Assembly (NCBI GenBank): GCA_029012365.1
Contig: JAQXLY010000060.1
Span: 1-64,000, forward strand
Origin: Lachnospiraceae bacterium
GTDB lineage: Bacteria; Bacillota; Clostridia; Lachnospirales; Lachnospiraceae
Length of the DNA: 64,000 nucleotides
Reading direction: 5' to 3'
A program made the position numbers and the translations under genes. The notes under the pieces were generated by a model. The model had not been told where the DNA came from and did not search any database. It saw only the letters and a list, made by a program, of their open reading frames with translations. Shown one piece after another: positions 16,331 through 25,978 of the stretch. Numbering within the stretch: the first letter of the stretch is position 1; the number at the start of each line of letters is the position of its first letter.

Positions 16331-18181
16331 ATGAATCTATATGCAGAACGTATCGGGACATTACGCGATTTTATGCGTCAGAATAACCTCGATGTTTACT
16401 ATGTACCTACAGCAGATTTCCATGGTTCCGAATACATTGACGAGTATTTTAAGGTACGGACCTTCTTATCCGGCTTTACCGGTTCCGCCGGTACCCTGTA
16501 CGTTACCCTTACCGAGGCAGGCCTGTTTACGGACGGACGTTACTTTATCCAGGCGGAGCAGGAGCTTACAGGAAGCGGCATTACCCTGTACCGCAGCGGC
16601 ATGGAGAATGTACCGACACCGGAGGAAAAACTAAAGGATTTACTTGCGGACGGAGGAACTCTCGGTTTTGACGGTCGTCTCCTTTCCTACGCATTTTTAA
16701 TGCAGTTAAAGGAATCCCTTCCGGATACTGTCACCATCCGCCATGATATGCCGTTCCCGGATGAGCTTTGGAGTGACCGTCCGGCACTTTCCGCCCGTCC
16801 TGCGTTCCGTCTGGCGGAATGCTACGCCGGAAAAAGTACGGTAGACAAGCTGTCCGAGGTACGTGAAGCCATGAAAAAGGTACATCCGGATGCAATATAC
16901 AAAAACGGTGCTTCCGAACGTTTCCATAAAAATACCGACCATACGGCAGATGTCTACCTGATTACCTCTCTGGATGAAATCGCATGGCTATTTAACCTGC
17001 GCGGAAACGACGTTGTGCACAATCCGGTTGTTCTTTCTTATGCAATGGTTACCGATACCAAAGCCTTTTTGTATCTGAATCCGTCTGTACTTGATGCAGA
17101 TACAAAAAAACAGCTTGAAAATGATGGAATAATCATACACCCATACAATTCCATTTATGAGGACGTTTCAAAGCTCCGCGCCTGCCCGGTTCTGCTTGAT
17201 GCTAAGCGCGTAAACTGTGCTCTTGTACAGGCTCTCCCGAAAGAATGCACGATTCTTGATGCCACAGGCCCGATTCTTCTTGCAAAAGCAATTAAAAATG
17301 AAACAGAACAGAAAAATCTTGTAGCTGCCCACATTAAGGACGGTGTGGCAGTAACAAAATTTATGTACTGGTTAAAGAAAAACATCGGCAGGCAGCACAT
17401 GACGGAGACCTCCGCAGCCGATTATCTCCTCTCTCTCCGCGAAAAACAGGAGGGCTTCCTTGAGCCGAGCTTTGAAACCATTGCCGCATATAACGCAAAT
17501 GCGGCAATGATGCACTATTCCGCAGACGAAGAAACAGCTGCCGTCTTACATCCGCAGGGCTTCCTCCTGGTAGACTCCGGCGGACAGTACTATGAGGGTA
17601 CCACGGATATTACCAGAACCTATGTCCTCGGCGACATTCCTTACGAATGGAAGCAGCATTACACGGCAGTACTTCGTGGCATGCTCGCACTCTCCGACGC
17701 AAAGTTTTTATACGGCTGCCGCGGAATCAATCTCGATATCCTTGCCCGTGGTCCTCTCTGGCAGATGGGTCTTGACTACCGTTGCGGAACCGGACATGGT
17801 GTCGGCTACCTTTTAAATGTCCACGAGGCTCCGAACGGCTTTCGCTGGCGTATCGTACCTGAAAGAAACGACAGCTGCATTTTGGAAGAGGGCATGGTTA
17901 CCACCAACGAGCCGGGCGTTTATGTAGAAGGCAGCCACGGCATCCGTATCGAAAACGAGCTTCTCTGTAAGAAGGGGGAGAAAAACGAATACGGACAGTA
18001 CATGTACTTTGAAACCCTGACTATGGCTCCGATTGACTTAGACGCGGTACTTCCGGAGGAAATGACCGCAAAAGAAAGAGAAATCTTAAATAACTACCAT
18101 AAGAAGGTCTATGAAACCCTTCTTCCTTATATGAATGAGGAAGAGACAAAGTGGCTAAGGGAAGCTACGAGGGAAATTTAG
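16331..18181 (+). CDS. aminopeptidase P family Xaa-Pro peptidase (M24B)
   Basis: A 616-aa cytoplasmic metallopeptidase that removes an N-terminal residue preceding proline. Two creatinase-like N-terminal domains precede the pita-bread catalytic domain with metal ligands in VDSGGQYYEGTTDITRT (two Asp), GTGHGVGYLLNVHE (His), NEPGVYVEGSHGIRIENE (two Glu). The length matches the three-domain form. AAAGGAG precedes the ATG. It is a single gene ended by the terminator at 18207-18243. Confidence 0.95.
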   Translation: MNLYAERIGTLRDFMRQNNLDVYYVPTADFHGSEYIDEYFKVRTFLSGFTGSAGTLYVTLTEAGLFTDGRYFIQAEQELTGSGITLYRSGMENVPTPEEKLKDLLADGGTLGFDGRLLSYAFLMQLKESLPDTVTIRHDMPFPDELWSDRPALSARPAFRLAECYAGKSTVDKLSEVREAMKKVHPDAIYKNGASERFHKNTDHTADVYLITSLDEIAWLFNLRGNDVVHNPVVLSYAMVTDTKAFLYLNPSVLDADTKKQLENDGIIIHPYNSIYEDVSKLRACPVLLDAKRVNCALVQALPKECTILDATGPILLAKAIKNETEQKNLVAAHIKDGVAVTKFMYWLKKNIGRQHMTETSAADYLLSLREKQEGFLEPSFETIAAYNANAAMMHYSADEETAAVLHPQGFLLVDSGGQYYEGTTDITRTYVLGDIPYEWKQHYTAVLRGMLALSDAKFLYGCRGINLDILARGPLWQMGLDYRCGTGHGVGYLLNVHEAPNGFRWRIVPERNDSCILEEGMVTTNEPGVYVEGSHGIRIENELLCKKGEKNEYGQYMYFETLTMAPIDLDAVLPEEMTAKEREILNNYHKKVYETLLPYMNEEETKWLREATREI

Positions 18182-18206
18182 GGAATTTCCGGCCAACAAA
18201 AAAATC

Positions 18207-18243
18207 GGGTGTTAAGCGTATCGCCCCGGATACCTTAACACCC
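18207..18243 (+). terminator. terminator after aminopeptidase P
   Basis: GGGTGTTAAG (18207-18216) pairs with CTTAACACCC (18234-18243), extended by an inner GTATC/GATAC stem, then TTTTTAT. Confidence 0.88.
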
Positions 18244-18270
18244 TTTTTATATCGGCAGATTAATGCTTTC

Positions 18271-19175
18271 CTAAATACAAAACGCAGCATACAGCGGTAC
18301 ACTTCTCACATTATTCTCTCCCATGCCGAAATTCTTTTCCGAAAGGCGAATGGAATAAGCCGGATTATATTTTTTTATAAACTCAAACAAACTTTTTGAC
18401 TTCACATGCTGCGCTTTTTTTACTTCGATTCCGATAATCTCATTTCCTTTTTGGATTACAAAATCAAGCTCCGCAATATGCTCACTGGTCCAATAGTGAA
18501 GCTGATATCCATTCGCATATAATGCCTGTGCAACATAATTCTCACAAACAGCACCCATAAACAGGTTCGCTTCTCCCGAAAGGACTGTCTGCTGTGACAT
18601 GCCGGACTTCATGACAAGAAGACCTGTATCACCCATGTACAGCTTAAACGAGGACAAATCCGCATACACCGAAACCGGTTCAAATGCCTGCTCAATACGC
18701 TGACACCTAAGCACCACTCCTGCAAAAATATTTCGCCATATCCGCCAAATAATCACTTAAGATCTTATTCTGAATATCAGCCACCCCGATTAACTTTCCG
18801 CCCTGTACAAACTCACTTACAACAGCAGGCATTCCGCCGGTAATCAGGTAACAGCGATACAAATCGATTGCCTTATTATGCAGTGCTTCCAGCATTGGTT
18901 CAAGTAAGGCATAATGCTGTCTTATTTCCTCACATAATAAATCTTCACCGCATGCCCGGAGAAATATCACCATCAAAATAGGATGCCACAGAAACATTTG
19001 TCTCCAGATTTACATAGACAACATTCTTATAATATGAACTTCCGAACTCACGAAGGATATATGTTTTGCCCACCTGTCTGGCACCGTTAAGAATCAGTGG
19101 CTTTCTATCCCTCTTATTTTTCCACTCCAGCAGCTTCTCTTCTATACTACGTTTCATACCACCATCTCCAGACAT
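18271..19175 (-). pseudogene. broken AAA ATPase with DUF4143 domain
   Basis: Three overlapping readings on the minus strand make up one ATPase. 19175-18945 has Walker A (GARQVGKT). 18997-18707 has the middle with YRCYLITGGMPAVVSEF. 18756-18271 has the DUF4143 end with the nuclease-like LDFVIQ...IEVK. An intact relative has about 420 residues. Between VASYFDGDISPG and ACGEDLLCEEI about 70 residues including Walker B are deleted, and a further frameshift lies near 18720-18750. It cannot make a functional protein. Confidence 0.85.
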
Positions 19176-19229
19176 AATCGCTCAAACTGTTCCATTCCTA
19201 TCCTTTAATATATACCGTTATAGAACAAT

Positions 19230-19270
19230 ACGTCAAGAAAAATACGATAATTTTGTATTTTTCTTGACGT
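19230..19270. repeat. perfect inverted repeat with 16-bp arms
   Basis: ACGTCAAGAAAAATAC (19230-19245) and GTATTTTTCTTGACGT (19255-19270) with a 9-bp spacer. TTGACG occurs in both arms in outward orientation; on the minus side it is followed 16 bp later by TATATA, a plausible promoter for the ATPase pseudogene. It could be an operator or the end of a small mobile element. Confidence 0.7.
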
Positions 19271-19408
19271 AACGTTCTGAACTATGTTTATTGACGCCAG
19301 ACGGCACCGGGTCATACCTACACTGGCTCTGAGCGAGAGCAGTCGCTCCGCCGCCATATCCACAGGTTTTACATCCAATCTTTGTATTGCACTCCAAGGC
19401 AAGCCTGA

Positions 19409-19861
19409 TTACCGAATAACTAATCGGATATACCAATCGGTTTGCAGAGAAAGTCTTTCCGCATTTTGGCTACTGCTTTTTTTATCCGACTTATCATTCC
19501 TGTCCACATAATTAACTCCGTTTGCTTCCAAAAAATACCCATCAATACTCCCATGCATTCTGTCCTCTGTTCCGCTTAACAACAGCGCATGCTCATTGAT
19601 ACAGTCATACACCACTTCAATATCAAACTTTCCGATATGTGTGGGAACAAATATTACCGGTTCTTTGCAACAGCTTCGATCAAAAGTATTCAAAGATTTT
19701 ATTTTAACTCCGCACAGTTTTAACCGCGCTTTCATAAGAAAAAGCAATATTCCAAAGCGTTTTCTTCCCCGTTCCATCGTATCTAACGGATACTTTCTTT
19801 CAAGAGCACTGCACCTACGCTCTTTGCTTTATGCCAAGTACGCCTTATTCTTTTCTAACAT
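19409..19861 (-). pseudogene. lysophospholipid acyltransferase, N-terminal remnant
   Basis: The reading 19777-19409 has the acyltransferase motif HIGKFD (Hx4D) and NGVNYVDRNDK but ends in unrelated sequence (QTDWYIRLVIR) before the FPEG motif. Upstream in frame, a start at 19861 (MLEKNKAYLA) is cut by TAA, and reading resumes as SKERRCSALERKYPLD. The gene therefore has a nonsense codon and a lost 3' half. It follows the chimeric gene at 19869-20594 and resembles the intact enzyme at 22326-23282. Confidence 0.75.
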
Positions 19862-19868
19862 TCGAAAT

Positions 19869-20594
19869 TCATCCACGAAATAAAAACGCATTCTCTTTCC
19901 GTGGCTCCACTCTCTCAAGATGTGCGCAAACAGCCTCGTACTCCTTCTGTACCTCACTTCGGAAATGTGCATTATCCTCCACTTCCCTATCGTAAAAATC
20001 TACCTCAGATATCAAATGCTCTATGTACCTATGCCAATATTCTTCCGGAGTTTTCTCTTTCAATAGTTCACTTCTGGACACATTAGAATATCTCTCCATA
20101 AGCTCCCATTTCAGTGTTGCCATCTTATCCCTTAATACAGCTAATCCTTCTGTTTTATCGTATCCGGAAATATCAAGTGCATCCCCTGTACTCACATAAA
20201 CATGCTTTCCTTCCAGATGAGTTGCCACCGGAACAACTACTGCACCTGTTTCCTTTGCTACATCATAAATCCCTCCAAATAGTTGCAGTACTAACAAGTT
20301 CTCCGATTTATTCCAAACCCCTTCCGGAAATACAATCAAATTAGCCCCCTGCTCGATTGCATATTTCATTTTCTTTTTTGCAGCACTCCTGCTTTCTTTA
20401 TCTGTCCTATCAACAATTAAGGAACCGTTAAGCCACGCTGTTATTCCGTCAAATGTCTCTGTCCAGTCGTAACGTTTCAACACATTGGACTCACAGGCAT
20501 TAATATGTACTGTGCTATCCATCTTAGATACAAAGAAATCCATATACCACTCATAATCCGTTAGCCCCCCGTCAACATCAATACCTATATTCAC
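19869..20594 (-). CDS. chimera: HAD N-terminus fused to acyltransferase C-terminus
   Basis: A 241-aa open frame. Residues 1 to about 47 begin as a HAD-type hydrolase (NIGIDVDGGLTDYEWY, with the DxDGxxT motif). From about residue 48 the sequence becomes the second half of a lysophospholipid acyltransferase: ITAWLNGSLIVDRTDKESR, then VFPEGVWN. The Hx4D motif of the acyltransferase and HAD motifs II-IV are missing, so neither enzyme is complete. The GTG at 20594 follows AAGGTGG and lies 17 bp after the ligase stop. It is probably a deletion fusion that kept the frame. Confidence 0.7.
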   Translation of the reverse strand: MNIGIDVDGGLTDYEWYMDFFVSKMDSTVHINACESNVLKRYDWTETFDGITAWLNGSLIVDRTDKESRSAAKKKMKYAIEQGANLIVFPEGVWNKSENLLVLQLFGGIYDVAKETGAVVVPVATHLEGKHVYVSTGDALDISGYDKTEGLAVLRDKMATLKWELMERYSNVSRSELLKEKTPEEYWHRYIEHLISEVDFYDREVEDNAHFRSEVQKEYEAVCAHLERVEPRKENAFLFRG

Positions 20595-20610
20595 TTTAAC
20601 CACCTTACTT

Positions 20611-22311
20611 TTATAATTGTACTTCCCGCTCCAATGCACGAAAATCTACTTTTCCGGCAGAAGTTGTTGGCAATTCATCTACAATCCTGTATGCATAAGG
20701 CCAGGAAGTTTCCGGCAGTTCGCGTTCACAGACCGATTTGAGTTCTGCGATGACCATATCTCTGTCGACATTCTCTTGCAGGACAACAAATGCAATAGGA
20801 AGGTAGCCTTTTTCACCATTCGGTTTTCCTACAACTGAGCATTTCTCCACATAAGCGCATTTGCAGATTGCACTTTCGATTTTCATAGGGTAGACCCGAT
20901 AAACCACATTATCAGCACCTACCGAATAGAAAATGCGCTTTAGACGCCCGCTGATTACAAAATATCCCTCTTCTGTAACATATCCCAAATCTCCGGTATG
21001 GAGCCAGCGGGCTCCGTTTTCTTCCCATATTGCAGCTGATGTTTCCTCTTCATTTTTATAGTATTCCTTCATCATCGTCGGACCGGAAATACAGATTTCT
21101 CCTTCCTGTCCGTACATAAGCTCTTCGCCGGTGTCCACATCAATGATTTTTACGTTATTTTTCACAAATGGGAGCATATGGTTTATTTCATGGCTTGTAG
21201 TGCAAAATGCTCCCGCCACTTCTGTCATACCGTAGCCATTTACAAGTCCATATCTTGCGTGGCTACGCTTCAGAAAATCAGATGCCCTTGTAACCCATTC
21301 ACTGCTTCCAACGTCACCGCCAAAAGCAGCCGTTGTGAGAAACGAAAGGTCTAATGGCTTGACTGCAAGCAGTTGAAGCAGATGATCAATGTGTAATGGC
21401 CCACCCGTAAAATGATTTGGCTTATACTTATAAAAGAGTTTTGGAAAGTTCTGCGGAGCAGGATTTGGAGATAAAATTAATTCTGTTCCAGCACAGAGTG
21501 GCATATGAATACCCAAAAATAAGCCGTACGCCAAAAATGGAGGAATAATATCCAAAAATGTTTCGCCCGCCTGAAAATGAAGTATCGGATTTGCACTGAT
21601 ATAATGAAATGACAGCGCATTCGCCGCCTGATTTGACAGTAAAACACCTTTAGGCTCACCCGTAGTTCCACCCGTATATACCACCACTGCAGAATCCTGT
21701 TCCCCGGCAGCATGTTCAGGCATTTTGCCTTTCACACCACTATTCAGAAACGTTTTCCATGATATTGTGTTCAAGCACCTCTTTTTCTTACTTTTCAGCT
21801 TCATCAAGGCAGAAAGAGGCGCAGGCATCGACTGCGAAACAGATACCGTCACTACTTTTTCTATGTCAGTTCCTTTGATTGCATTGGCTATCTTTTCTTC
21901 CACCATGTCCATTGTAATGAGTAGCCTCGATCCGCACAAAGAAATCTGATGATGTAAATCTTTTTCCGCGGCACCCAGAACAAGGAAATTGCAGATTGCC
22001 CCTATACGGTTAACTGCATACAGCAGATATACGGCTTCCGGAATCGCCAACAAACAAAGGTCAACAAAGTCACCCGATTTTACTCCGTTTGCGACCAATG
22101 CCTTTGCACAGACGTCTACATTTTCACGGAGCTGTCGATGTGTGATTTTCTTGCCAAAATAATTCAAAGCGGTTTCATCCAGACGCTCTGTATTACATTT
22201 GCACGTGAAATCATACATTGAACCCGTTGGCAACGGAGCATTGATTGCTTCTTTACTGTAATACTTTAACCACGGCTTATCTATTGAGGGATAACCTGTC
22301 TGTTTTGTCAT
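20611..22311 (-). CDS. acyl-CoA/acyl-ACP synthetase-like AMP-binding protein
   Basis: A 566-aa adenylate-forming enzyme that should activate a carboxylic acid with ATP. The phosphate loop YTGGTTGEPKG (212-222), YGMTEVAG, HTGDLGYVTEEGYFVISGR, and the C-terminal catalytic lysine in TTSAGKVDF are all present. The ATG at 22311 is 9 nt from AGGAG; an ATG two codons earlier is too close. The gene follows an acyltransferase by 14 bp, which suggests supply of an activated fatty acid for lipid or envelope acylation. The substrate is not determined. Confidence 0.88.
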   Translation of the reverse strand: MTKQTGYPSIDKPWLKYYSKEAINAPLPTGSMYDFTCKCNTERLDETALNYFGKKITHRQLRENVDVCAKALVANGVKSGDFVDLCLLAIPEAVYLLYAVNRIGAICNFLVLGAAEKDLHHQISLCGSRLLITMDMVEEKIANAIKGTDIEKVVTVSVSQSMPAPLSALMKLKSKKKRCLNTISWKTFLNSGVKGKMPEHAAGEQDSAVVVYTGGTTGEPKGVLLSNQAANALSFHYISANPILHFQAGETFLDIIPPFLAYGLFLGIHMPLCAGTELILSPNPAPQNFPKLFYKYKPNHFTGGPLHIDHLLQLLAVKPLDLSFLTTAAFGGDVGSSEWVTRASDFLKRSHARYGLVNGYGMTEVAGAFCTTSHEINHMLPFVKNNVKIIDVDTGEELMYGQEGEICISGPTMMKEYYKNEEETSAAIWEENGARWLHTGDLGYVTEEGYFVISGRLKRIFYSVGADNVVYRVYPMKIESAICKCAYVEKCSVVGKPNGEKGYLPIAFVVLQENVDRDMVIAELKSVCERELPETSWPYAYRIVDELPTTSAGKVDFRALEREVQL

Positions 22312-22325
22312 CGTCATTTTCTCCT

Positions 22326-23282
22326 TTATCTTTTTCTTAGTAAAAATGCGTTTGCTCCGGACGGAATCAGTGTTTGCAGGTGTGCAAATGCTTCGTCCGG
22401 TGGCGTGATACCCTTTGGTCGGTAAATCAGCCCCGCAATATATTCCAGATTGAAATAGGGCCACTCGCGGAAACGCTCCTTAATATATGTGCCCCATTCA
22501 TCTGCTGCAAGTGCCTCCCGCTTTGCCGGGACAGTCTCCCATATCTCATATTTCAACGTAGCAAGTACATCCCTCAGATCTGCAATTGCTCTGGCCTTCT
22601 CTGCAGTGCCTTCACCATAGGTATTCATGTCGAAATTCTCTCCGATGTTGATTTTAAAATGTTTGCCATATTGCTCTGCAGCAACAGGAATCACGACCGC
22701 ACCTCCCTGCCTTGCAATATCCACGATTCCCCAATAGCATGGCAGCATGGGCAGATTAGGCGTCAGGTTCCATGTTCCCTCCGGGAAATACATCAGATTC
22801 CCTCCTTCCCGCAGCAGACGAATCATACGCTCTGTTGCAGAACGACGGTCCTCCTTAACATTTTCGTTGAAATAGATTACGCCATTCAAAGCCAGAAACG
22901 GTGCATCGATGATGCCCTGAATATGCTCATAATCGCCGGAAAGCAAATAATAGTGCGACCGGATTGCCTCGCTGACCACCTCGATATCAAACTTACCAAC
23001 ATGGGTCACAGCAAAAATCACCGGACGTTCTGTCTTGCTGCGCCGGTCTCCGATTACCTCATGGTTAAAACCGCCTAATCGGTTTTTCGCGCAGTAAACG
23101 AACAGAATCAGTCGGTGCAGCCTTTGCCGCTGTCGTAAGGTCAGGCGACTGTACCACCGTTTTTCCTCTCTTTTTCTCAGCTCATAGTAGTGGGAAAAGA
23201 ATGCCTCCCTCCGCCTTTCCTGTTCCTCCGGAGTAATACCCGGCTCCAGTATTTTTTGTTGTTCATCTGCAAGTATATTCAT
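22326..23282 (-). CDS. lysophospholipid acyltransferase family protein
   Basis: A 318-aa PlsC-like acyltransferase. It has the catalytic HVGKFD (Hx4D) near residue 94 and YFPEGTW in the second conserved block, with a basic N-terminal region (RLTLRQRQRLHRLILFVY) that may sit on the membrane. GGAGG is 7 nt before the ATG. It is the first gene of the operon acyltransferase, acyl-activating enzyme, chimera, acyltransferase remnant. It is the only intact acyltransferase of the three. Confidence 0.88.
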   Translation of the reverse strand: MNILADEQQKILEPGITPEEQERRREAFFSHYYELRKREEKRWYSRLTLRQRQRLHRLILFVYCAKNRLGGFNHEVIGDRRSKTERPVIFAVTHVGKFDIEVVSEAIRSHYYLLSGDYEHIQGIIDAPFLALNGVIYFNENVKEDRRSATERMIRLLREGGNLMYFPEGTWNLTPNLPMLPCYWGIVDIARQGGAVVIPVAAEQYGKHFKINIGENFDMNTYGEGTAEKARAIADLRDVLATLKYEIWETVPAKREALAADEWGTYIKERFREWPYFNLEYIAGLIYRPKGITPPDEAFAHLQTLIPSGANAFLLRKR

Positions 23283-23328
23283 TGGATGCCCTCCGAAATC
23301 TATTGAGCACTTAACATATATTTTTAAC

Positions 23329-23363
23329 CTAGATTATTCACGGCTGTTCCGTGAATAATCTAG
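23329..23363. repeat. perfect inverted repeat with 15-bp arms
   Basis: CTAGATTATTCACGG (23329-23343) and CCGTGAATAATCTAG (23349-23363) with a CTGTT loop. It lies between the acyltransferase start and the IS630-type remnant. No T-run follows. It may be a mobile-element end or an operator. Confidence 0.65.
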
Positions 23364-23477
23364 TACATCGTTCAAAAATTAGCTAGACCAATAACGCAGT
23401 ATCAATTTTCATTCTGCAAAGAAGAAAATCGACGGCGTAGCGGTGGCTACTACACCGAATAACAAGTAACTGATACA

Positions 23478-24125
23478 TTAACTGTTTGTTGCCTCGGCAT
23501 CAGAAACTTCATCAAGTTTATAAGTCCAATGGTAGATTATGGGCTCTTGATTTACTTCTTCAAAATACTGGTAGATTCGAGCTTTCAATTCTTCCTTGGA
23601 ATTCACGCGGATTCCTCTCAACATCTGTTTTGTAAGCTTGCTGAAGAAACTCTCAATCATATTAAGCCAAGAACCATGTTTGGGAGTAAATACAAACTCA
23701 AATCTTCCTTCTGGCATTGTTGCCAGAAAATTACGGGTTTCTTTTGACGTATGAGCCGAGTGATTATCCAGGGTAATCCTGATTTTATCCTGTTTTGGAT
23801 AATGGTTATCCAGCTTCTTCAAAAATGCAACGAAATCAGAACTTTTGTGTGTTTCACTTACAAGAGGAATTGCCTCACCTGTAAGCAAATCAATTGCAGC
23901 AAGTAATGATAACGTACCATACCGAATATACTCATTGTCCCTGCATACAAATCCGTGTTCTAATGTTGGATTTTGATCAGGACAGGTGCTGCCAATTGCC
24001 TGAATTCCTGGTTTTTCATCATAAGACAAGGTTACAGTTTTTATACCGTCAGCAGGAATAATGATATTTCCGTTTTCGTCAAACTGAAGGGATACCTGCT
24101 TATATACAATAAGGACATCATGCAT
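23478..24125 (-). pseudogene. IS630-type transposase, C-terminal part
   Basis: The DDE domain of an IS630/Tc1-like transposase, 215 codons, with acidic residues in TLSYDEKPG, ITLDNHSAH and SWLNMIESFFSKL. The reading continues upstream without an ATG to an in-frame TAG (about 24207), and the N-terminal helix-turn-helix of about 120 residues is missing. No matching terminal inverted repeats were found, so the element is truncated and immobile by itself. Confidence 0.8.
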
Positions 24126-24617
24126 TTTCTGCTCAAAATCAGAATCCCTTTTTTCAATCCTGTCCCAGTGGGCATGTTTGCCTAGGCATAGAAGCCTATC
24201 ATATGCCTACTCATGTAAAGAGCCTTTCGCGGCATAATATTTCTGATGGCTCCCTATGACCGGAACTGTGGCTCTAATAAAACCGGACAAGCGGCTCTGC
24301 CGCACAAGAATATTCATCCTCTGTGTTTTCCTCGCCACATCCTGCACTATCCACTGAGATTACCGGAAGCATTTTTCCGAACTTGTTACAAAAATTGGCC
24401 TTTGAATCTCTTCCGCACTATAATCCGGGCATTTCAAACTCCCATGGCAAATCCACATGCTCCACAGTAGGCTCTACCCATTCGTAACTATTTACAAATC
24501 TTATATCAGTTTTTGACGTTTACACAAAACTTGAAACGGTCTCGGATAATTCTATTTTCTTCTTTGAAATCCAATATTTATACGAAATCATTTTAAAGAA
24601 AGTAGCTACCGTTTTTG
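24126..24617. other. gene debris between transposase remnant and CFI-box gene
   Basis: No intact gene. On the minus strand short open stretches read SYEWVEPTVEHVDLPWEFEM before a stop and LSGFIRATVPVIGSHQKYY before another; they look like ends of former genes or of mobile-element ORFs but are not recognised. There are in-frame stops throughout. Confidence 0.5.
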
Positions 24618-25856
24618 TTAGTATTTGTCCCTATACTCTGTTCCCTCTATGCCATTACTATTAAGATTAGCTACCCATGCATCTAAAATATGCTTCCAGA
24701 ATGATCTGAACCATGTCATTTTTCCAAACACCTTTACTACACTTGGGCTAATGGCATAATAGCACTTAATGAAGGCCCGTCCATACCAAGTTGAATCTAA
24801 AATATAATCTCTAAAGCGTCTTAATGTCCATACCTCCGAACAATCATATGACCCATATACACAAGTAGCTATATAGCAGCCATTTCGAGGTTCTATTTTA
24901 CAAGCCTCAAGCAAAATGCTTTCAACATTTTTTTGAATTAGGATATTTGTTGAATATACTTCTCGTTTATTATCATATGCATCAGAACAGTATTTTTTTA
25001 CTATTAATGTATACCCGTTAAATCCAACTACCTTCCACGAACCAGACTTGGATAATGATTCTGCAAGATGTTCTCCACACAGATAGTAAACCAACTTATA
25101 ATCAGTTAATCTACGATTTGATTTTATTGCATTATCATATATATCCATATTTTTTTTACAGTCATTAATGAAATCCTGAATAACACCTATAGTACTACTT
25201 TTCACAATGAAATTATTGCCTTTTGCATCGGTCCATGTAAAAATTGGAAAACATCCATCGCCACAAAAAAAATCAAAACAAAAACATTTAGGAGTACGGT
25301 ATAAATACTCTACAATCTCTTTATCGGACTTCTCTTTTATTTTTTTTACTTTTTCAAGAAGGTCATCAATTTCCGAACTTGATTTTTGTCCACAATTCTT
25401 TTTGTACTCTTTGAGTTTATCAAGACAGGTTTGACAACGTGCATTAAAGTCAAGAGGAGGAGTGAGGAATTTTAAACATTTGCACTCTTCTCTATAATTT
25501 TCATAATTTTCCTCTTCAATGTATTTTTTATAAGAAAGCATTGCATATGTGTTCCACACCTGTATATTACCTGAATATCTTATAGAAAGATTCTTTAATA
25601 TTTTTTCGGCATCATATAATTTGCCAATATTAATTAAATTCTGTATGTTTTGTATTTCTGCATTAACATCTTCGTTTACAATATTAATGTTGGCTCCAGA
25701 AAAATTATTGTTATTAGTTATATATGTATTATATCTATTTATTACTTTCTCGGTAACAAATGCAGTTCCACAACAATTACAAATTCCAGCATCATGGGTG
25801 TTGTCAACTTCAATGTGAGCTCCACATTGTGTACAAATCGCAGGTACTAAAGCCAT
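24618..25856 (-). CDS. zinc-ribbon protein with C-terminal CFI-box domain
   Basis: A 412-aa protein in three parts. Residues 5-35 form a zinc ribbon (ICTQCGAHIEV, ICNCCGTAF). A middle with TPR-like alpha-helical character and extra cysteine pairs follows. The C-terminus has the CFI-box signature CYIATCVYGSYDCSEVWTLR with FRDYILDSTWYGRAFIKCYY. Such proteins are of unknown function and often encoded in accessory regions. The gene is markedly A+T-rich compared with its surroundings, which suggests transfer. The IS5-group element lies just upstream. Confidence 0.8.
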   Translation of the reverse strand: MALVPAICTQCGAHIEVDNTHDAGICNCCGTAFVTEKVINRYNTYITNNNNFSGANINIVNEDVNAEIQNIQNLINIGKLYDAEKILKNLSIRYSGNIQVWNTYAMLSYKKYIEEENYENYREECKCLKFLTPPLDFNARCQTCLDKLKEYKKNCGQKSSSEIDDLLEKVKKIKEKSDKEIVEYLYRTPKCFCFDFFCGDGCFPIFTWTDAKGNNFIVKSSTIGVIQDFINDCKKNMDIYDNAIKSNRRLTDYKLVYYLCGEHLAESLSKSGSWKVVGFNGYTLIVKKYCSDAYDNKREVYSTNILIQKNVESILLEACKIEPRNGCYIATCVYGSYDCSEVWTLRRFRDYILDSTWYGRAFIKCYYAISPSVVKVFGKMTWFRSFWKHILDAWVANLNSNGIEGTEYRDKY

Positions 25857-25974
25857 ATTTTTCTCCTCTTCATGCTTTCAATAATCATCTTTCACACGCT
25901 GGTCAAATATTAATACTTATCAATATATTTTGTATCAGAAAAATCAAGCAAGTTCAACTTACATATCATTATAT

Positions 25975-25978
25975 CTAG
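25975..25978. repeat. CTAG target duplication, left
   Basis: CTAG directly outside the left end of the IS5-group element, matched by CTAG at 27201-27204. IS5-group elements commonly duplicate a YTAR tetranucleotide. Confidence 0.75.

Noticed and set aside
19205-19402. Minus-strand ORF of 65 codons with MAAERLLSLRASVG-like text
   Set aside because: It reads through the 16-bp-arm inverted repeat and has no start signal; possible mobile-element debris but not supportable as a gene.
22374-23078. Long plus-strand ORF antisense to the acyltransferase
   Set aside because: It is the shadow of a well-supported gene; the product has no recognisable motif and no ribosome site.
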